A DNA stretch of 64,000 bases from a virus. A program made the translations under genes and the position numbers. Shown in pieces: positions 49,926 through 57,181 of the stretch. Location: positions 60,824 through 124,823 of the IMG/VR virus record IMGVR_UViG_3300036857_000619. One strand, written 5' to 3'. Each line of letters begins with the position of its first letter. Within the stretch, counting starts at the first letter, position 1. The notes beneath the pieces are model-generated. The model did no database searches. It was not told where the DNA came from and worked only from the letters and a program-made list of their open reading frames with translations.

Positions 49926-50172
49926 GGTGTGGGACGTCGCCGAAGATGTGGCGGAGATCGTGCGCGAGCGCAAGACGCTGCGCGTACGTGTCCGGCGTCT
50001 GGAAGCCCAGCTGAAACGCGTCGAAACCGAGAACAGGCGGCTGCGGGTGATCGTCGAGGGCACCCGCCAGCAACTGCGGCGCCATCCCGCCGATCGCGGT
50101 GACGGCTCGACGTCACCGCCGCCGCGATCGAAGACCCAGTCAGGGCGCAGCCAACCCCGCCCTGACTGGTGA
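49912..50172 (+). CDS. Coiled-coil protein (86 aa)
   Basis: Starts at the ATG at 49912 inside the end of the excisionase-like gene. A long helix (VRVRRLEAQLKRVETENRRL) spans residues 15-55, then a disordered, Ser/Pro/Arg-rich C-terminus. Function unknown. Confidence 0.55.
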   Translation: MSRAEVWDVAEDVAEIVRERKTLRVRVRRLEAQLKRVETENRRLRVIVEGTRQQLRRHPADRGDGSTSPPPRSKTQSGRSQPRPDW

Positions 50173-50229
50173 TTTCCCCTGCCGGTCTCGGCATGTACGC
50201 CACGCTGGCCAGGCGGCGACGATGTCGCC

Positions 50230-50514
50230 GTGACCGACGAGCCGGCCGAGACCGCGCCCGACGTCCTGTTCGTCTATGCGCGCAAGGGCCCGAAGGTCCA
50301 TCTCGAGCAGCGCGGGCTGGGCTCAGACGAGCTGGCGCTGCTGGTGACCTCGTGGTGGCTGCAGTTGAGCGAGAGCGAACGCGGCGCGTTCCTCGAGCTG
50401 CTCGCGAGCTACCACGAAGGCCGCGCGCAGCCGCCGCCGGTGGCCCTCGGCATCGCTGCCATCGTGCACCGCGGCGGGACGTCGCCGAGCAGTCCGAACG
50501 GCCACGCCGAGTGA
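50230..50514 (+). CDS. Hypothetical protein (94 aa)
   Basis: GTG start, Pro/Ala-rich. Contains DVLFVYARKGPKVHLEQRGL and a helical LSESERGAFLELLASYHEGR. Its stop overlaps the next start as GTGA. No family recognised. Confidence 0.55.
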   Translation: MTDEPAETAPDVLFVYARKGPKVHLEQRGLGSDELALLVTSWWLQLSESERGAFLELLASYHEGRAQPPPVALGIAAIVHRGGTSPSSPNGHAE

Positions 50515-50900
50515 AGACCCTCGATCACTGGTTCGCGCACGTCGCCACGCTCGCGGGCGCCTGGACCGGCCACCCGCTGGCGTTTGTGCTGTCGTGCGTG
50601 GCGGTGATCGTGTGGGCGGTGACGGGGCCGATCTTCGGCTTCTCGGACACGTGGCAGCTGGTCATCAACACCGGCACGACGGTGATCACCTATCTGCTGA
50701 TCTTCCTGGTCCAGAACACCCAGAACCGCAACGCCGCGGCGATGCACCTGAAGCTCGACGAGATCATCCGCGCACTGCCGCAGGCGCGCACCGAGCTCGT
50801 CATGCATCACCTGGAGACCGCCTCCGAGCAGGAGCTGGCGACCTTCAAGGCCGAGCTGGACCGCCTGGCCACCAGGAGCAAGCAGCCCCGTCAGTCCTGA
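50511..50900 (+). CDS. Low-affinity iron permease-family membrane protein
   Basis: 129 residues with two or three membrane helices. The stretch VWAVTGPIFGFSDTWQLVIN then TGTTVITYLLIFLVQNTQNR and LKLDEIIRA matches the low-affinity iron permease family (PF04120), whose members are small bacterial membrane proteins of unclear ion specificity. In a phage it could alter the host membrane or act in exclusion or lysis timing. GTG start in the upstream stop. C-terminal 40 residues are cytoplasmic and charged. Confidence 0.7.
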   Translation: MKTLDHWFAHVATLAGAWTGHPLAFVLSCVAVIVWAVTGPIFGFSDTWQLVINTGTTVITYLLIFLVQNTQNRNAAAMHLKLDEIIRALPQARTELVMHHLETASEQELATFKAELDRLATRSKQPRQS

Positions 50901-51286
50901 GTCTTTCATGCGCTCGGGCGTGGCTGCATGGCGCTGGAAATCGTGACGCAAATTGCTGCCGGCCCAGCCTTTACACCCACGCTCCGGGGTCCGGCACACT
51001 GTGCAGTGCCAACCCAGCGAGGAACTCTCAACGCCAAACAGACTCCCTGCCGATCGGTCGGCCGGGGCCTCACATTGACCCGTCGACCCGCGCATAGCCG
51101 CGCTCGTGATGCCGTCGTGACGCCGGCCATGCGCCGTTGGGCTCGCCCATCGTGAAAATTCTAGCGATGCGGCGAGCATTTGATCGGCAGGCACCATCAC
51201 GTCGAAGCAGCAGGCCAATCGCACACGCGCCGCGGGAAGAGGAGGAACCGCCTCTGCCCGACTAGGCCGGCTTGCCCGGCATGGCC

Positions 51287-51307
51287 GACTAGACATTCGT
51301 TCTAGTC
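51287..51307. promoter_or_regulatory. Perfect inverted repeat GACTAGA-N7-TCTAGTC
   Basis: Seven-base arms, seven-base spacer CATTCGT. It lies upstream of the replication genes and has further CTAG-containing half-sites near 51261. A dimeric repressor site is the best explanation. Confidence 0.55.
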
Positions 51308-51344
51308 CAGCACTACCGTCAAGTTGTCCGAGCGCCCATTGGGC

Positions 51345-51377
51345 AAATAAAAACGCCCCCCGGTGGCACGGGGAGCG
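51345..51377 (-). terminator. Intrinsic terminator facing left; antisense RNA expected
   Basis: On the minus strand CGCTCCCCG tgccac CGGGGGGCG is a 9-bp stem with one G-U pair and 6-base loop, followed by TTTTTATTT: a textbook Rho-independent terminator. No minus-strand gene ends near here; the next one to the right lies 10 kb away. A short antisense transcript starting in 51400-51500 is therefore likely. Confidence 0.65.
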
Positions 51378-51449
51378 CTCGGTGCGAAATCCACAGCGCC
51401 CCTTTGGGGAGGGCCACGCTTTGCCACTCCAAGCCAAGGAGCTTGTTCG

Positions 51450-51557
51450 GTGACTAGCGTAACCCGAGCCGAAATGCGGGCGCAAGAGGGAGAGTTTGTG
51501 CCCGCATCAACACTGCATCACGAGTTCGTCGCGCTCCAGGCTCCGAGGGTCCGCTGA
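51450..51557 (+). CDS. 35-aa leader-like peptide gene
   Basis: GTG start with AAGGAG seven bases upstream, ending in a TGATG overlap with the replisome gene. The peptide (MTSVTRAEMRAQEGEF...) is polar. The good ribosome site and precise junction support translation, likely to couple expression of the next gene. Confidence 0.55.
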   Translation: MTSVTRAEMRAQEGEFVPASTLHHEFVALQAPRVR

Positions 51558-52660
51558 TGGCCGGCCAGCCAGAGCCGCTGCACATCCAGGTCCGCGTCGA
51601 TCTGATGAAACACCGGCGCTTCGCCGAGTTGCTCGCACTGTTGGACGACGTTGACGAACTGAACCAGCTCGGCGAACTGGTGAAGAAGCACGTGGTCAAG
51701 AGTTGCCTTGAACAGCTCTGGTCATCGGCTATGGAGCGCGAAAACGAAGAGGGCGATCTCACCGGCCACTCGGCCGCGGCCATCGCGCTCGTCACGGACT
51801 GGCCGTACCGCAGCCACCGCGAGACATGGATGAACGCGCTGATCGGCAGCGGGTTTCTGGAGCAGACCGACGCTGGCCGCTTGCTGATCCACCACTGGGA
51901 TGAGTTCAGCGGCAAGTATTTCGCCAAACGTGCTGAGGCGCGCGAACGCATGGCGGCTCTGCGGGCCGAACGTTCTACGAATGTTCAGCGAACGTTCGAC
52001 GAACATTCGCCCGGGCCTGAGTCGAAGGGCGCGAACGGTGCGCGAACGTTCTTACGCGCGAAGACCGGAGAGGTTAAGAACGTAGAGAACGTAAGAACTG
52101 AAGAAGAGATACCCGGGCTCACTCAAGCGCACGCGCGCACGCGCGCACGCGAGGAGACGCCGGACTTTGAAGTCGAGGATGACGACTTCCTGGCGTCCGC
52201 CAAAGACGAGCCCCTGCCCGGGGTAGACGCCGAGGACGCTGATCTCGGCCCTTTCCCGGCTGACGATGCCGACGTGCCCGGGGTCATCGTCAAGCTGCAA
52301 CCCCTGGACGAACAGGTGCGGCGCAAGGAGTACCCGGCCACTGGCGACGAGCTGGCCCGCGCCAAGCGCTTCTGGAAGACCGAGTACGAGAAGGTCGGCG
52401 CTGAGCAGGCGTTCTACACGTCATGGACGCGGGCCATGGCGTGGCCCGAGCAACAGGACGCCAACGGGCGTAAACGCCAGCCATTGTCGGACCGGGCGCT
52501 GAACGAGTGGCTGTCGCGCGACTTCGACCGCGCCAAGGAGAGCGGCTTGCCAGACGAGGTGGCCAGGGTGGCCCGCAACGGCAGAGTGATTTCCGCGCAG
52601 GAGATGGCTCAGTTCGACGCGTTCGAGCGAGCCGAGATTCGCGTAGGACGGAGCGCCTGA
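51557..52660 (+). CDS. Replisome organizer / DnaD-like replication protein
   Basis: 367 residues. Residues 1-115 form a winged-helix-like domain (DLMKHRRFAELLALLDDVDE, then LVTDWPYRSHRETWMNALIG). Residues 115-250 are charged and disordered. The C-terminal 100 residues contain FWKTEYEKVGAEQAFYTSWT and a KRQPLSDRALNEWLSRDFDR segment as in DnaD/loader-binding regions. It is followed one base later by a DnaC-type loader. Codons 137-180 contain an iteron array, as lambda O contains its origin. It most likely binds the origin and recruits the host helicase. Confidence 0.75.
   Translation: MAGQPEPLHIQVRVDLMKHRRFAELLALLDDVDELNQLGELVKKHVVKSCLEQLWSSAMERENEEGDLTGHSAAAIALVTDWPYRSHRETWMNALIGSGFLEQTDAGRLLIHHWDEFSGKYFAKRAEARERMAALRAERSTNVQRTFDEHSPGPESKGANGARTFLRAKTGEVKNVENVRTEEEIPGLTQAHARTRAREETPDFEVEDDDFLASAKDEPLPGVDAEDADLGPFPADDADVPGVIVKLQPLDEQVRRKEYPATGDELARAKRFWKTEYEKVGAEQAFYTSWTRAMAWPEQQDANGRKRQPLSDRALNEWLSRDFDRAKESGLPDEVARVARNGRVISAQEMAQFDAFERAEIRVGRSA
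51968..52092 (+). repeat. Iteron-like array, candidate origin
   Basis: Four copies of the palindrome GAACGTTC (variants GAATGTTC, GAACATTC) start at 51968, 51979, 51990 and 52001, exactly 11 bp apart. GAACGGTG (52033) and GAACGTTC (52044), again 11 bp apart, follow, then GAACGTAG and GAACGTAA at 52078 and 52087. The period is near one helical turn, so protein would stack on one face. Confidence 0.65.
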
Positions 52661-52661
52661 C

Positions 52662-53714
52662 ATGGCCGAGCCGGAGCCCCTGAGTAACGCGCTCGGACGG
52701 GTGCTCCGCTTGCACAACGTGCAGCCGCCTGACCCGGCCGATCCCGAGGAGATCGAGCGCAACCTGCTGGAGGTGCCGCTGCTGCCGGCTGGCGCGTACG
52801 GGGCGCAACTCGAGTACCACCGCCAGATCCAGCGCTCGCGCGAGGCCACCGATGCCGATCGCCGGGCCGCGTCCGGCGACATCACCCGACTGGAGCGCCT
52901 GCTCGCCGCGGCCGAACTGCGCGAGCGGCTGATGCGCGGCCGCCCGGAGAGGTGTTTCTGCTACGGGCTGGGCGGCATGCAGAAGCGCTGGCTGCGCATG
53001 TTCGAGGGCGACGAGGTCGTGGCAGTGCCGACGTGGTCGATCTGGTGCACCTGCCCCGAGGCGCAGGAGCAGCAGGCGGCCAGGGAGCGGATGCTGGCCG
53101 AGCAGCGACGGCAGCAGTTGCAGCGCAATGCCGAGCGGCTGTTCGGCTCGATGCCCGAGCGCTTCAAGGCGTGGACGTTCGAGACGCTGCTCGCCGAGTC
53201 GACGGCCCACGCGTCGGTGGTCGAGCCCGCGCGGCAGTGGCTGGCCAGCGGGAAGTGGATGCTCTTCATGCGCGGGCCCGTCGGTACCGGCAAGACCGGC
53301 GTCGGCGTGGCGGTGACGAAGCAGGCGCTGGAGATGGGTCTGAGCGTGCTGTACGTGGACGTGATCGACATGCTCGGGAAGCTGCGCGACAGCTTCAGCA
53401 GCCGCGAGGCGTTCGCCGAGAGCGACGACGGGCTGCGCGCGCGCTGGAACGCGCTGCAAGGCGTCGAGGTGCTCCTGGTCGACGACCTCGGTGCCGAGCG
53501 CCACAAGCGCAATGAGGACGTCGACTGGCCGACCGAAACGCTGTGGCAACTGCTCAACCACCGCCACGGCGCCAGGCTCAGGACGATCGTCACCAGCAAT
53601 CACAGCCTGAACGAGCTGGCCGAGAAATTCGGGCACCCACGGCTGCCGTCGCGCATGGGCGAGGACGCGATCGGGCTGAATTTCACCGGGCTGCCGATGC
53701 TGCGGGAGCCATGA
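52662..53714 (+). CDS. DnaC/IstB-type helicase loader ATPase
   Basis: 350 residues. A Cys pair region (RCFCYGLGGMQKRWLRMFEG and IWCTCPEAQEQQAARE) forms a zinc-binding N-terminal part at about 95-135. The AAA+ ATPase has Walker A GPVGTGKT near residue 206, Walker B LLVDDLGAE near 271 and sensor TIVTSNHSLNEL. The C-terminal end (RLPSRMGEDAIGLNFTG) is typical. It should load the host replicative helicase onto the origin together with the preceding protein. Confidence 0.85.
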   Translation: MAEPEPLSNALGRVLRLHNVQPPDPADPEEIERNLLEVPLLPAGAYGAQLEYHRQIQRSREATDADRRAASGDITRLERLLAAAELRERLMRGRPERCFCYGLGGMQKRWLRMFEGDEVVAVPTWSIWCTCPEAQEQQAARERMLAEQRRQQLQRNAERLFGSMPERFKAWTFETLLAESTAHASVVEPARQWLASGKWMLFMRGPVGTGKTGVGVAVTKQALEMGLSVLYVDVIDMLGKLRDSFSSREAFAESDDGLRARWNALQGVEVLLVDDLGAERHKRNEDVDWPTETLWQLLNHRHGARLRTIVTSNHSLNELAEKFGHPRLPSRMGEDAIGLNFTGLPMLREP

Positions 53715-53715
53715 C

Positions 53716-53943
53716 GTGCGCGGTACGGCCAGCATCCAGCACGCCCACGACACGCTCATCCGCGTGCTCCTGCACCAGACGCCAGTGCGGCTGGGCATGG
53801 AGAGCGAGGCGCTGATGATGGAGGCGGCCGGCGTGCTGTGCTGGGTGCTGCACGAGGAAGACGACCAGGCCCACCACGGCAGCTTCGGGGTCGATCTGAT
53901 CAACCTGGAGCGGGAGCTCGCGGGCGGAGAGACGACGCGATGA
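53716..53943 (+). CDS. Hypothetical protein (75 aa)
   Basis: GTG start two bases after the loader stop. Helical, with HAHDTLIRVLLHQTPVRLGM and a His/Asp-rich middle (HEEDDQAHHG). Stop overlaps the next start as ATGA. Function unknown. Confidence 0.55.
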   Translation: MRGTASIQHAHDTLIRVLLHQTPVRLGMESEALMMEAAGVLCWVLHEEDDQAHHGSFGVDLINLERELAGGETTR

Positions 53944-54251
53944 GCGAGCCGGTCATGCTCGAACGCCCGGCCGTTATCGAGGTCACCACGCGCACGGACG
54001 GCGATCAGGCGCTGGTGCAGATTGCATGGCCGTCCGTCGGCGAGCTGGTGCTCGATGCGAGAGCCGCGGAGCGACTGGCGATCGAGCTGCTGCGCGCCAG
54101 CCGCGCGGCCGAATTCGACAAGTGGCTGCTCGACTGGCTGCACGAGTCGCCGCATTTCAGAAAGCCAGGCGACGCAGAGTTCCTGCTCGAGCTGTTCCAG
54201 GAGTGGCGGCTCGAGCGGCTGCGCCCGCGGCGTGGGGAAGGGAGTAGCTGA
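53940..54251 (+). CDS. Hypothetical protein (103 aa)
   Basis: A beta start (VIEVTTRTDGDQALVQIA, GELVLDARAAERLAIELL) then helices (FDKWLLDWLHESPHF) and an Arg-rich end. Its stop shares a base with the next ATG (TGATG). Unknown function; perhaps a replication accessory. Confidence 0.55.
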   Translation: MSEPVMLERPAVIEVTTRTDGDQALVQIAWPSVGELVLDARAAERLAIELLRASRAAEFDKWLLDWLHESPHFRKPGDAEFLLELFQEWRLERLRPRRGEGSS

Positions 54252-54427
54252 TGGCAGGCTCGGCGGTGTACTGGGATTCGTCGTTTCCGCGGCGCCGTCG
54301 GCGACGTCGCAAGCCGCAGGCGATCCCGCTGCGACGGCGCGAGCGCGGTCTGCTGGTGCCGATCGCGTGGGGGCTGGCGGCCATGCTGGTGATCGTCGCG
54401 TGGGTCGTGGTGAGCCAGCTGTCATGA
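54251..54427 (+). CDS. 58-aa single-pass membrane protein
   Basis: Basic N-terminus (RRRRRRRK) followed by one helix (VPIAWGLAAMLVIVAWVVV). Exact stop/start overlaps on both sides (TGATG and ATGA) support it as a gene. Function unknown. Confidence 0.6.
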   Translation: MAGSAVYWDSSFPRRRRRRRKPQAIPLRRRERGLLVPIAWGLAAMLVIVAWVVVSQLS

Positions 54428-54627
54428 ACGACCAGCAGCTACGCGACGAAGGCCAGCGCTGCTTCGACGCCTTCCTGGCGTGGTGGGCGATGGGCGACCG
54501 CGGCGACCGCGACCAACTCTCGGCGCTCGAGGGGTTTATCGCCGCCTGGCCGCTGAAGAACCCCGAGGATCGGCACGGGCTGGCGCTGGCGATCCTGCCG
54601 CTCGCGAACGCGGCGATCTTCTCATGA
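54424..54627 (+). CDS. Small helical protein, paralogue of the gene at 59.0 kb
   Basis: 67 residues with SALEGFIAAWPL and PEDRHGLALAILPLANAA, shared almost unchanged with the product of 59047-59271. The conserved core starts RCFDAFLAWW. Presumably a dimeric helical bundle; function unknown. Followed by a structured leader of the Rpf-like gene. Confidence 0.6.
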   Translation: MNDQQLRDEGQRCFDAFLAWWAMGDRGDRDQLSALEGFIAAWPLKNPEDRHGLALAILPLANAAIFS

Positions 54628-54646
54628 GCATGACGGTGCCGGTCAT

Positions 54647-54722
54647 GCGGGTTGGTTTAGGCAGCGCGGGTTGGTTACAAGGGGTGGCACCCCTAGCGGT
54701 TCGGATTGAAAGGAGCCGAGCC
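54647..54722 (+). promoter_or_regulatory. Structured 5' leader of the Rpf-like gene
   Basis: Contains a direct repeat GCGGGTTGGTT (54647-54657, 54666-54676), a hairpin GGGGT-ggc-ACCCC (54681-54693) and a second hairpin GGTTCGG...CCGAGCC (54699-54722). Rpf genes in actinobacteria are often under ydaO-type (c-di-AMP) riboswitches, but I cannot match that consensus here. Confidence 0.4.
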
Positions 54723-54753
54723 GACTCCAACCCAACAAGAGGACTTCTGCATC

Positions 54754-55398
54754 GTGCGATTGGCCAACCTCGCATGCGCTGCAGCTTCGCTCAGTGTGTG
54801 TTTGATCCAGCTCGCGCCGTCTGTGGCGTGGGCCCGACCCGAACCAGACACCGTTGCGGACGAGCGGTCCGCACCCTCCGCCGTACCAGTGGAGCCGCAC
54901 TTCGTGCTCGGCTTCGCGGCCCTGAAAGATCAGCTCGGCGACCTGATGGGCGAGCCGATCGAGCTCGAGCATCCACCGCCGGACGGCGGCGCCGATGCGA
55001 TCCAGCTGACCAGCACCGGGCTGGCGGCGTACACCGAGGGCAAGCTGCCGGCGTTCACCGACGGCTGGCAGACATGGCAATTGATCGTGCCCGCATCACC
55101 CTCTGCGGCCGCGGTCTCAGGCGGAGCCGCGCCGGGCTCACCACCCCGCGCGGCGCCCGCGTTCAGCGTGTGGGACACGCTGGCCCGCTGCGAGAGCCAG
55201 GGCAACTGGTCGATCTCGACGGGCAACGGATTTTTTGGCGGCCTGCAGTTCGATCTGCAAACGTGGCGCGCGTACGGCGGGGCGGGCATGCCCAACCGTG
55301 CGTCGCGTGCGGAGCAGATCGCGGTCGCCGAGCGGCTCAGGGCGGCACGGGGGTTCCAGCCCTGGCCGGCCTGTTCGCGGGCGCTCGGCTTGCGCTGA
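54754..55398 (+). CDS. Rpf-type lytic transglycosylase, secreted
   Basis: 214 residues from a GTG that gives a clean signal peptide (RLANLACAAASLSVCLIQLA, cut after VAWA). The C-terminal 75 residues are the resuscitation-promoting-factor/transglycosylase domain: VWDTLARCESQGNWSISTGN then GFFGGLQFDLQTWRAYGG. The Glu in CESQGNW is the catalytic acid. The middle is a variable linker. It acts outside the cell on peptidoglycan, so it might open the wall during entry-phase growth, wake dormant hosts or aid release. It lies in the early region, not next to the GH19 endolysin. Confidence 0.8.
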   Translation: MRLANLACAAASLSVCLIQLAPSVAWARPEPDTVADERSAPSAVPVEPHFVLGFAALKDQLGDLMGEPIELEHPPPDGGADAIQLTSTGLAAYTEGKLPAFTDGWQTWQLIVPASPSAAAVSGGAAPGSPPRAAPAFSVWDTLARCESQGNWSISTGNGFFGGLQFDLQTWRAYGGAGMPNRASRAEQIAVAERLRAARGFQPWPACSRALGLR

Positions 55399-55416
55399 AG
55401 GGAGGGTTCTGAACCG

Positions 55417-55635
55417 ATGCCGAGTCAGGATGTGGTGCGCATCGCATTGATCGGAGGTGGCATCTGGCTCGGCATGACAACGCTCATCACGCTGGCGTTC
55501 ACCCGCTGGATGCGCTACCAGCGCGAGTGTGACGAGCGCGATCGGCTGGCCCGCTGGCGGGAGGCCGAGCGAGCGCACTGGCGCAACGGGCACGCGCCGC
55601 TCGCGGCTGGACAGGCGGAGCGCTCGCGCAGGTGA
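55417..55635 (+). CDS. Single-pass membrane protein (72 aa)
   Basis: One N-terminal helix (VVRIALIGGGIWLGMTTLIT), then a charged coiled-coil (YQRECDERDRLARWREAERA). ATG start 18 bases after the Rpf-like gene. A spanin-like or regulatory anchor is conceivable. Confidence 0.55.
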   Translation: MPSQDVVRIALIGGGIWLGMTTLITLAFTRWMRYQRECDERDRLARWREAERAHWRNGHAPLAAGQAERSRR

Positions 55636-55865
55636 GCCACTTCATCCAGGTGACGGCCATCCCCCAGGACCCGGACGGGCTGCGCCAGGAACTGCTGGTG
55701 AACACCGATCAGGTGCGCTTCATCCAGAAGCACGAGGCCAGCGGCGGCAGCGTGCTGGTCTTCGACGGCGTACGCAAGGAGCGCGAGGTGATGCAGGTCG
55801 CCGAGAACCGTCTCGAGCTGTGGCTGCGGCTGCAGGGCATGGGCAACACGCTGGTGGAGCCGTGA
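55632..55865 (+). CDS. FlbD-like small protein (77 aa)
   Basis: GTG start in the upstream stop. The pattern FIQVTAIPQDPDGLRQEL then QVRFIQKHEASGGSVLVFDG and NRLELWLRLQG resembles FlbD-like/small beta-alpha proteins. Function in phages unknown. Confidence 0.5.
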   Translation: MSHFIQVTAIPQDPDGLRQELLVNTDQVRFIQKHEASGGSVLVFDGVRKEREVMQVAENRLELWLRLQGMGNTLVEP

Positions 55866-56074
55866 CCGACCAGCTGAGCCACGGCCTGGATCTCGAGGCG
55901 CTCCACGGGCCGCTGCACCAATCGCGCTGCCGGCTGTGCCGTTTGCCCTACCCGTGCTTCGCGGCGCGCGAGGCGGCGCTGGCCGCGGCGCGGCGGGCAG
56001 TCAGCCCTGAAAAACTCCTCGAGCAAGGCCGCGAGCGCGAAGCGCGGACCAGGCGCATGGCCAACCGTCCGTGA
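55862..56074 (+). CDS. Cys-containing helical protein (70 aa)
   Basis: GTG start in the upstream stop. HQSRCRLCRLPYPCFAAREA contains CxxC and a further Cys, followed by a helical, charged end. May bind zinc. Unknown function. Confidence 0.55.
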   Translation: MTDQLSHGLDLEALHGPLHQSRCRLCRLPYPCFAAREAALAAARRAVSPEKLLEQGREREARTRRMANRP

Positions 56075-56268
56075 TGACCGGCAAGCACTTCGCGGCGCTG
56101 CTCGAGATAGCCGAGTGCGCCGAGCAGCTGGTGGACGCCTGGCAGCGCGAGGACAGTGATTGGCACACCGCCGCCGGGTGGCTGACCGAGGCGGTCGACG
56201 AGTACCGCAACATACGCTCTAACCATTCCAACGTGCTAGAATTCCCCGGTGCAGCAGAAGCTCTTTGA
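56071..56268 (+). CDS. Small helical protein (65 aa)
   Basis: GTG (or the directly following ATG) starts in the upstream stop. LLEIAECAEQLVDAWQREDS then AAGWLTEAVDEYRNI: amphipathic helices. Its end overlaps the ASCH gene by 20 bases. Function unknown. Confidence 0.5.
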   Translation: MMTGKHFAALLEIAECAEQLVDAWQREDSDWHTAAGWLTEAVDEYRNIRSNHSNVLEFPGAAEAL

Positions 56269-56740
56269 CGACGTGCCGGAGCGAGAGCGCGGGGCGGCCA
56301 ACTCCGCGCTCTCGGCGTCCATTCCGGCGCTCACGCTGACCCAGCCATGGGCGTCGTTGGTGGCCATCGGCGCCAAGCGCATCGAGACCCGCTCGTGGGG
56401 TACGCGCTACCGCGGCCCGATCGCGATCCACGCCGCCAAGCGCATGTCGTTCGAGGACGAGATGCAGTGCTTCTTCGAGCCGTTCAACAAGACGCTTCGC
56501 ACCCGCGACATCCTGTCGGCGCGCGATCTGCCGCTGGGCGCGGTGCTGGCGATCGGCCGGCTGGTGGACTGCCAGAAGGTGGGCGAAGGTGCGCAGCGAC
56601 CGGCGCAGAATTCGCTGGAGTTCGCGTTCGGCGACTTCAGCTGGGGCCGCTGGCTCTGGTATCTGGACGACGTCGAAGAGCTCGACGAGCCGCTGCCCGC
56701 GCGCGGGGCGCTCGGCTTGTGGGAGTGGCGGCCGGACTGA
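56249..56740 (+). CDS. ASCH-domain protein
   Basis: 163 residues. LTLTQPWASLVAIGAKRIET then RSWGTRYRGPIAIHAAKRM is the ASCH (ASC-1 homology) pattern, a PUA-like fold that binds RNA or modified nucleotides. Conserved Trp and Thr line the pocket in the family. In phages ASCH proteins may bind modified bases or interfere with tRNA-based defences. GTG start with no strong ribosome site. It neighbours a Gp37/Gp68 family gene. Confidence 0.75.
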   Translation: MQQKLFDDVPERERGAANSALSASIPALTLTQPWASLVAIGAKRIETRSWGTRYRGPIAIHAAKRMSFEDEMQCFFEPFNKTLRTRDILSARDLPLGAVLAIGRLVDCQKVGEGAQRPAQNSLEFAFGDFSWGRWLWYLDDVEELDEPLPARGALGLWEWRPD

Positions 56741-56743
56741 TTG

Positions 56744-56950
56744 ATGCCGCACCACTGCATGCACGCCGACGAGCGTTCGGGCACGCGCTACTGCTGCTGG
56801 TGCGACCTGGACCAGCACCTGGAGCGGGATGAAGGCGCTGAGCCGAGGCACGGCGCGCGCTTCACGGGCCAGCGCTACGACCAGCGCTGGACGCCGCCGT
56901 CCAACCAGGACGACTGTCCGCGCGAGATCGGAGGCGTGCATGAGCGATGA
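56744..56950 (+). CDS. Cys/His-rich small protein (68 aa)
   Basis: HHCMHADERSGTRYCCWCDL gives a compact C-H-C-C-C site. The rest is polar and basic/acidic. ATG at 56744; a TTG three bases earlier is possible. Function unknown. Confidence 0.5.
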   Translation: MPHHCMHADERSGTRYCCWCDLDQHLERDEGAEPRHGARFTGQRYDQRWTPPSNQDDCPREIGGVHER

Positions 56951-57176
56951 GGTTCGCCGGCCCGTGGTGCGGGCCACGTTTCGCAAGGCGGTCAGCGACG
57001 ACCACTACGGCACCGAAAGCGCCGAGATCACGCTCGAGCGCGAGGACGACGGCATGGACGTCAACTACGCCGAGCAACTGCTCGCGGAGGCGCGCCGGAT
57101 CGTGCACGAAGAGCTCGCACGCTCGCCCTCGCCGGCGGTGCGGCGCGCGCTCGGCAAGAACAACGGGGAGTTTTAA
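56940..57176 (+). CDS. Hypothetical protein (78 aa)
   Basis: ATG preceded by GGAGG. RPVVRATFRKAVSDDHYGTE then a helix NYAEQLLAEARRIVHEELAR. Function unknown; overlaps the previous gene's end. Confidence 0.55.
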   Translation: MSDEVRRPVVRATFRKAVSDDHYGTESAEITLEREDDGMDVNYAEQLLAEARRIVHEELARSPSPAVRRALGKNNGEF

Positions 57177-57181
57177 GCGAT

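Larger units (their letters stand above)
50901..51449. other. 549-bp non-coding control region before the replication operon
   Basis: No ORF here has a good start or composition. It contains the inverted repeat at 51287-51307, a minus-strand terminator at 51345-51377 and a CCCCTTTGGGG palindrome near 51401. A TTGTCC-N18-TAAAAA element about 51324-51353 might be the plus-strand promoter. Confidence 0.55.

Noticed and set aside
54480-55412. 310-codon ORF across the Rpf-like gene
   Set aside because: Arg-rich out-of-frame shadow; the Rpf domain and signal peptide lie in another frame.
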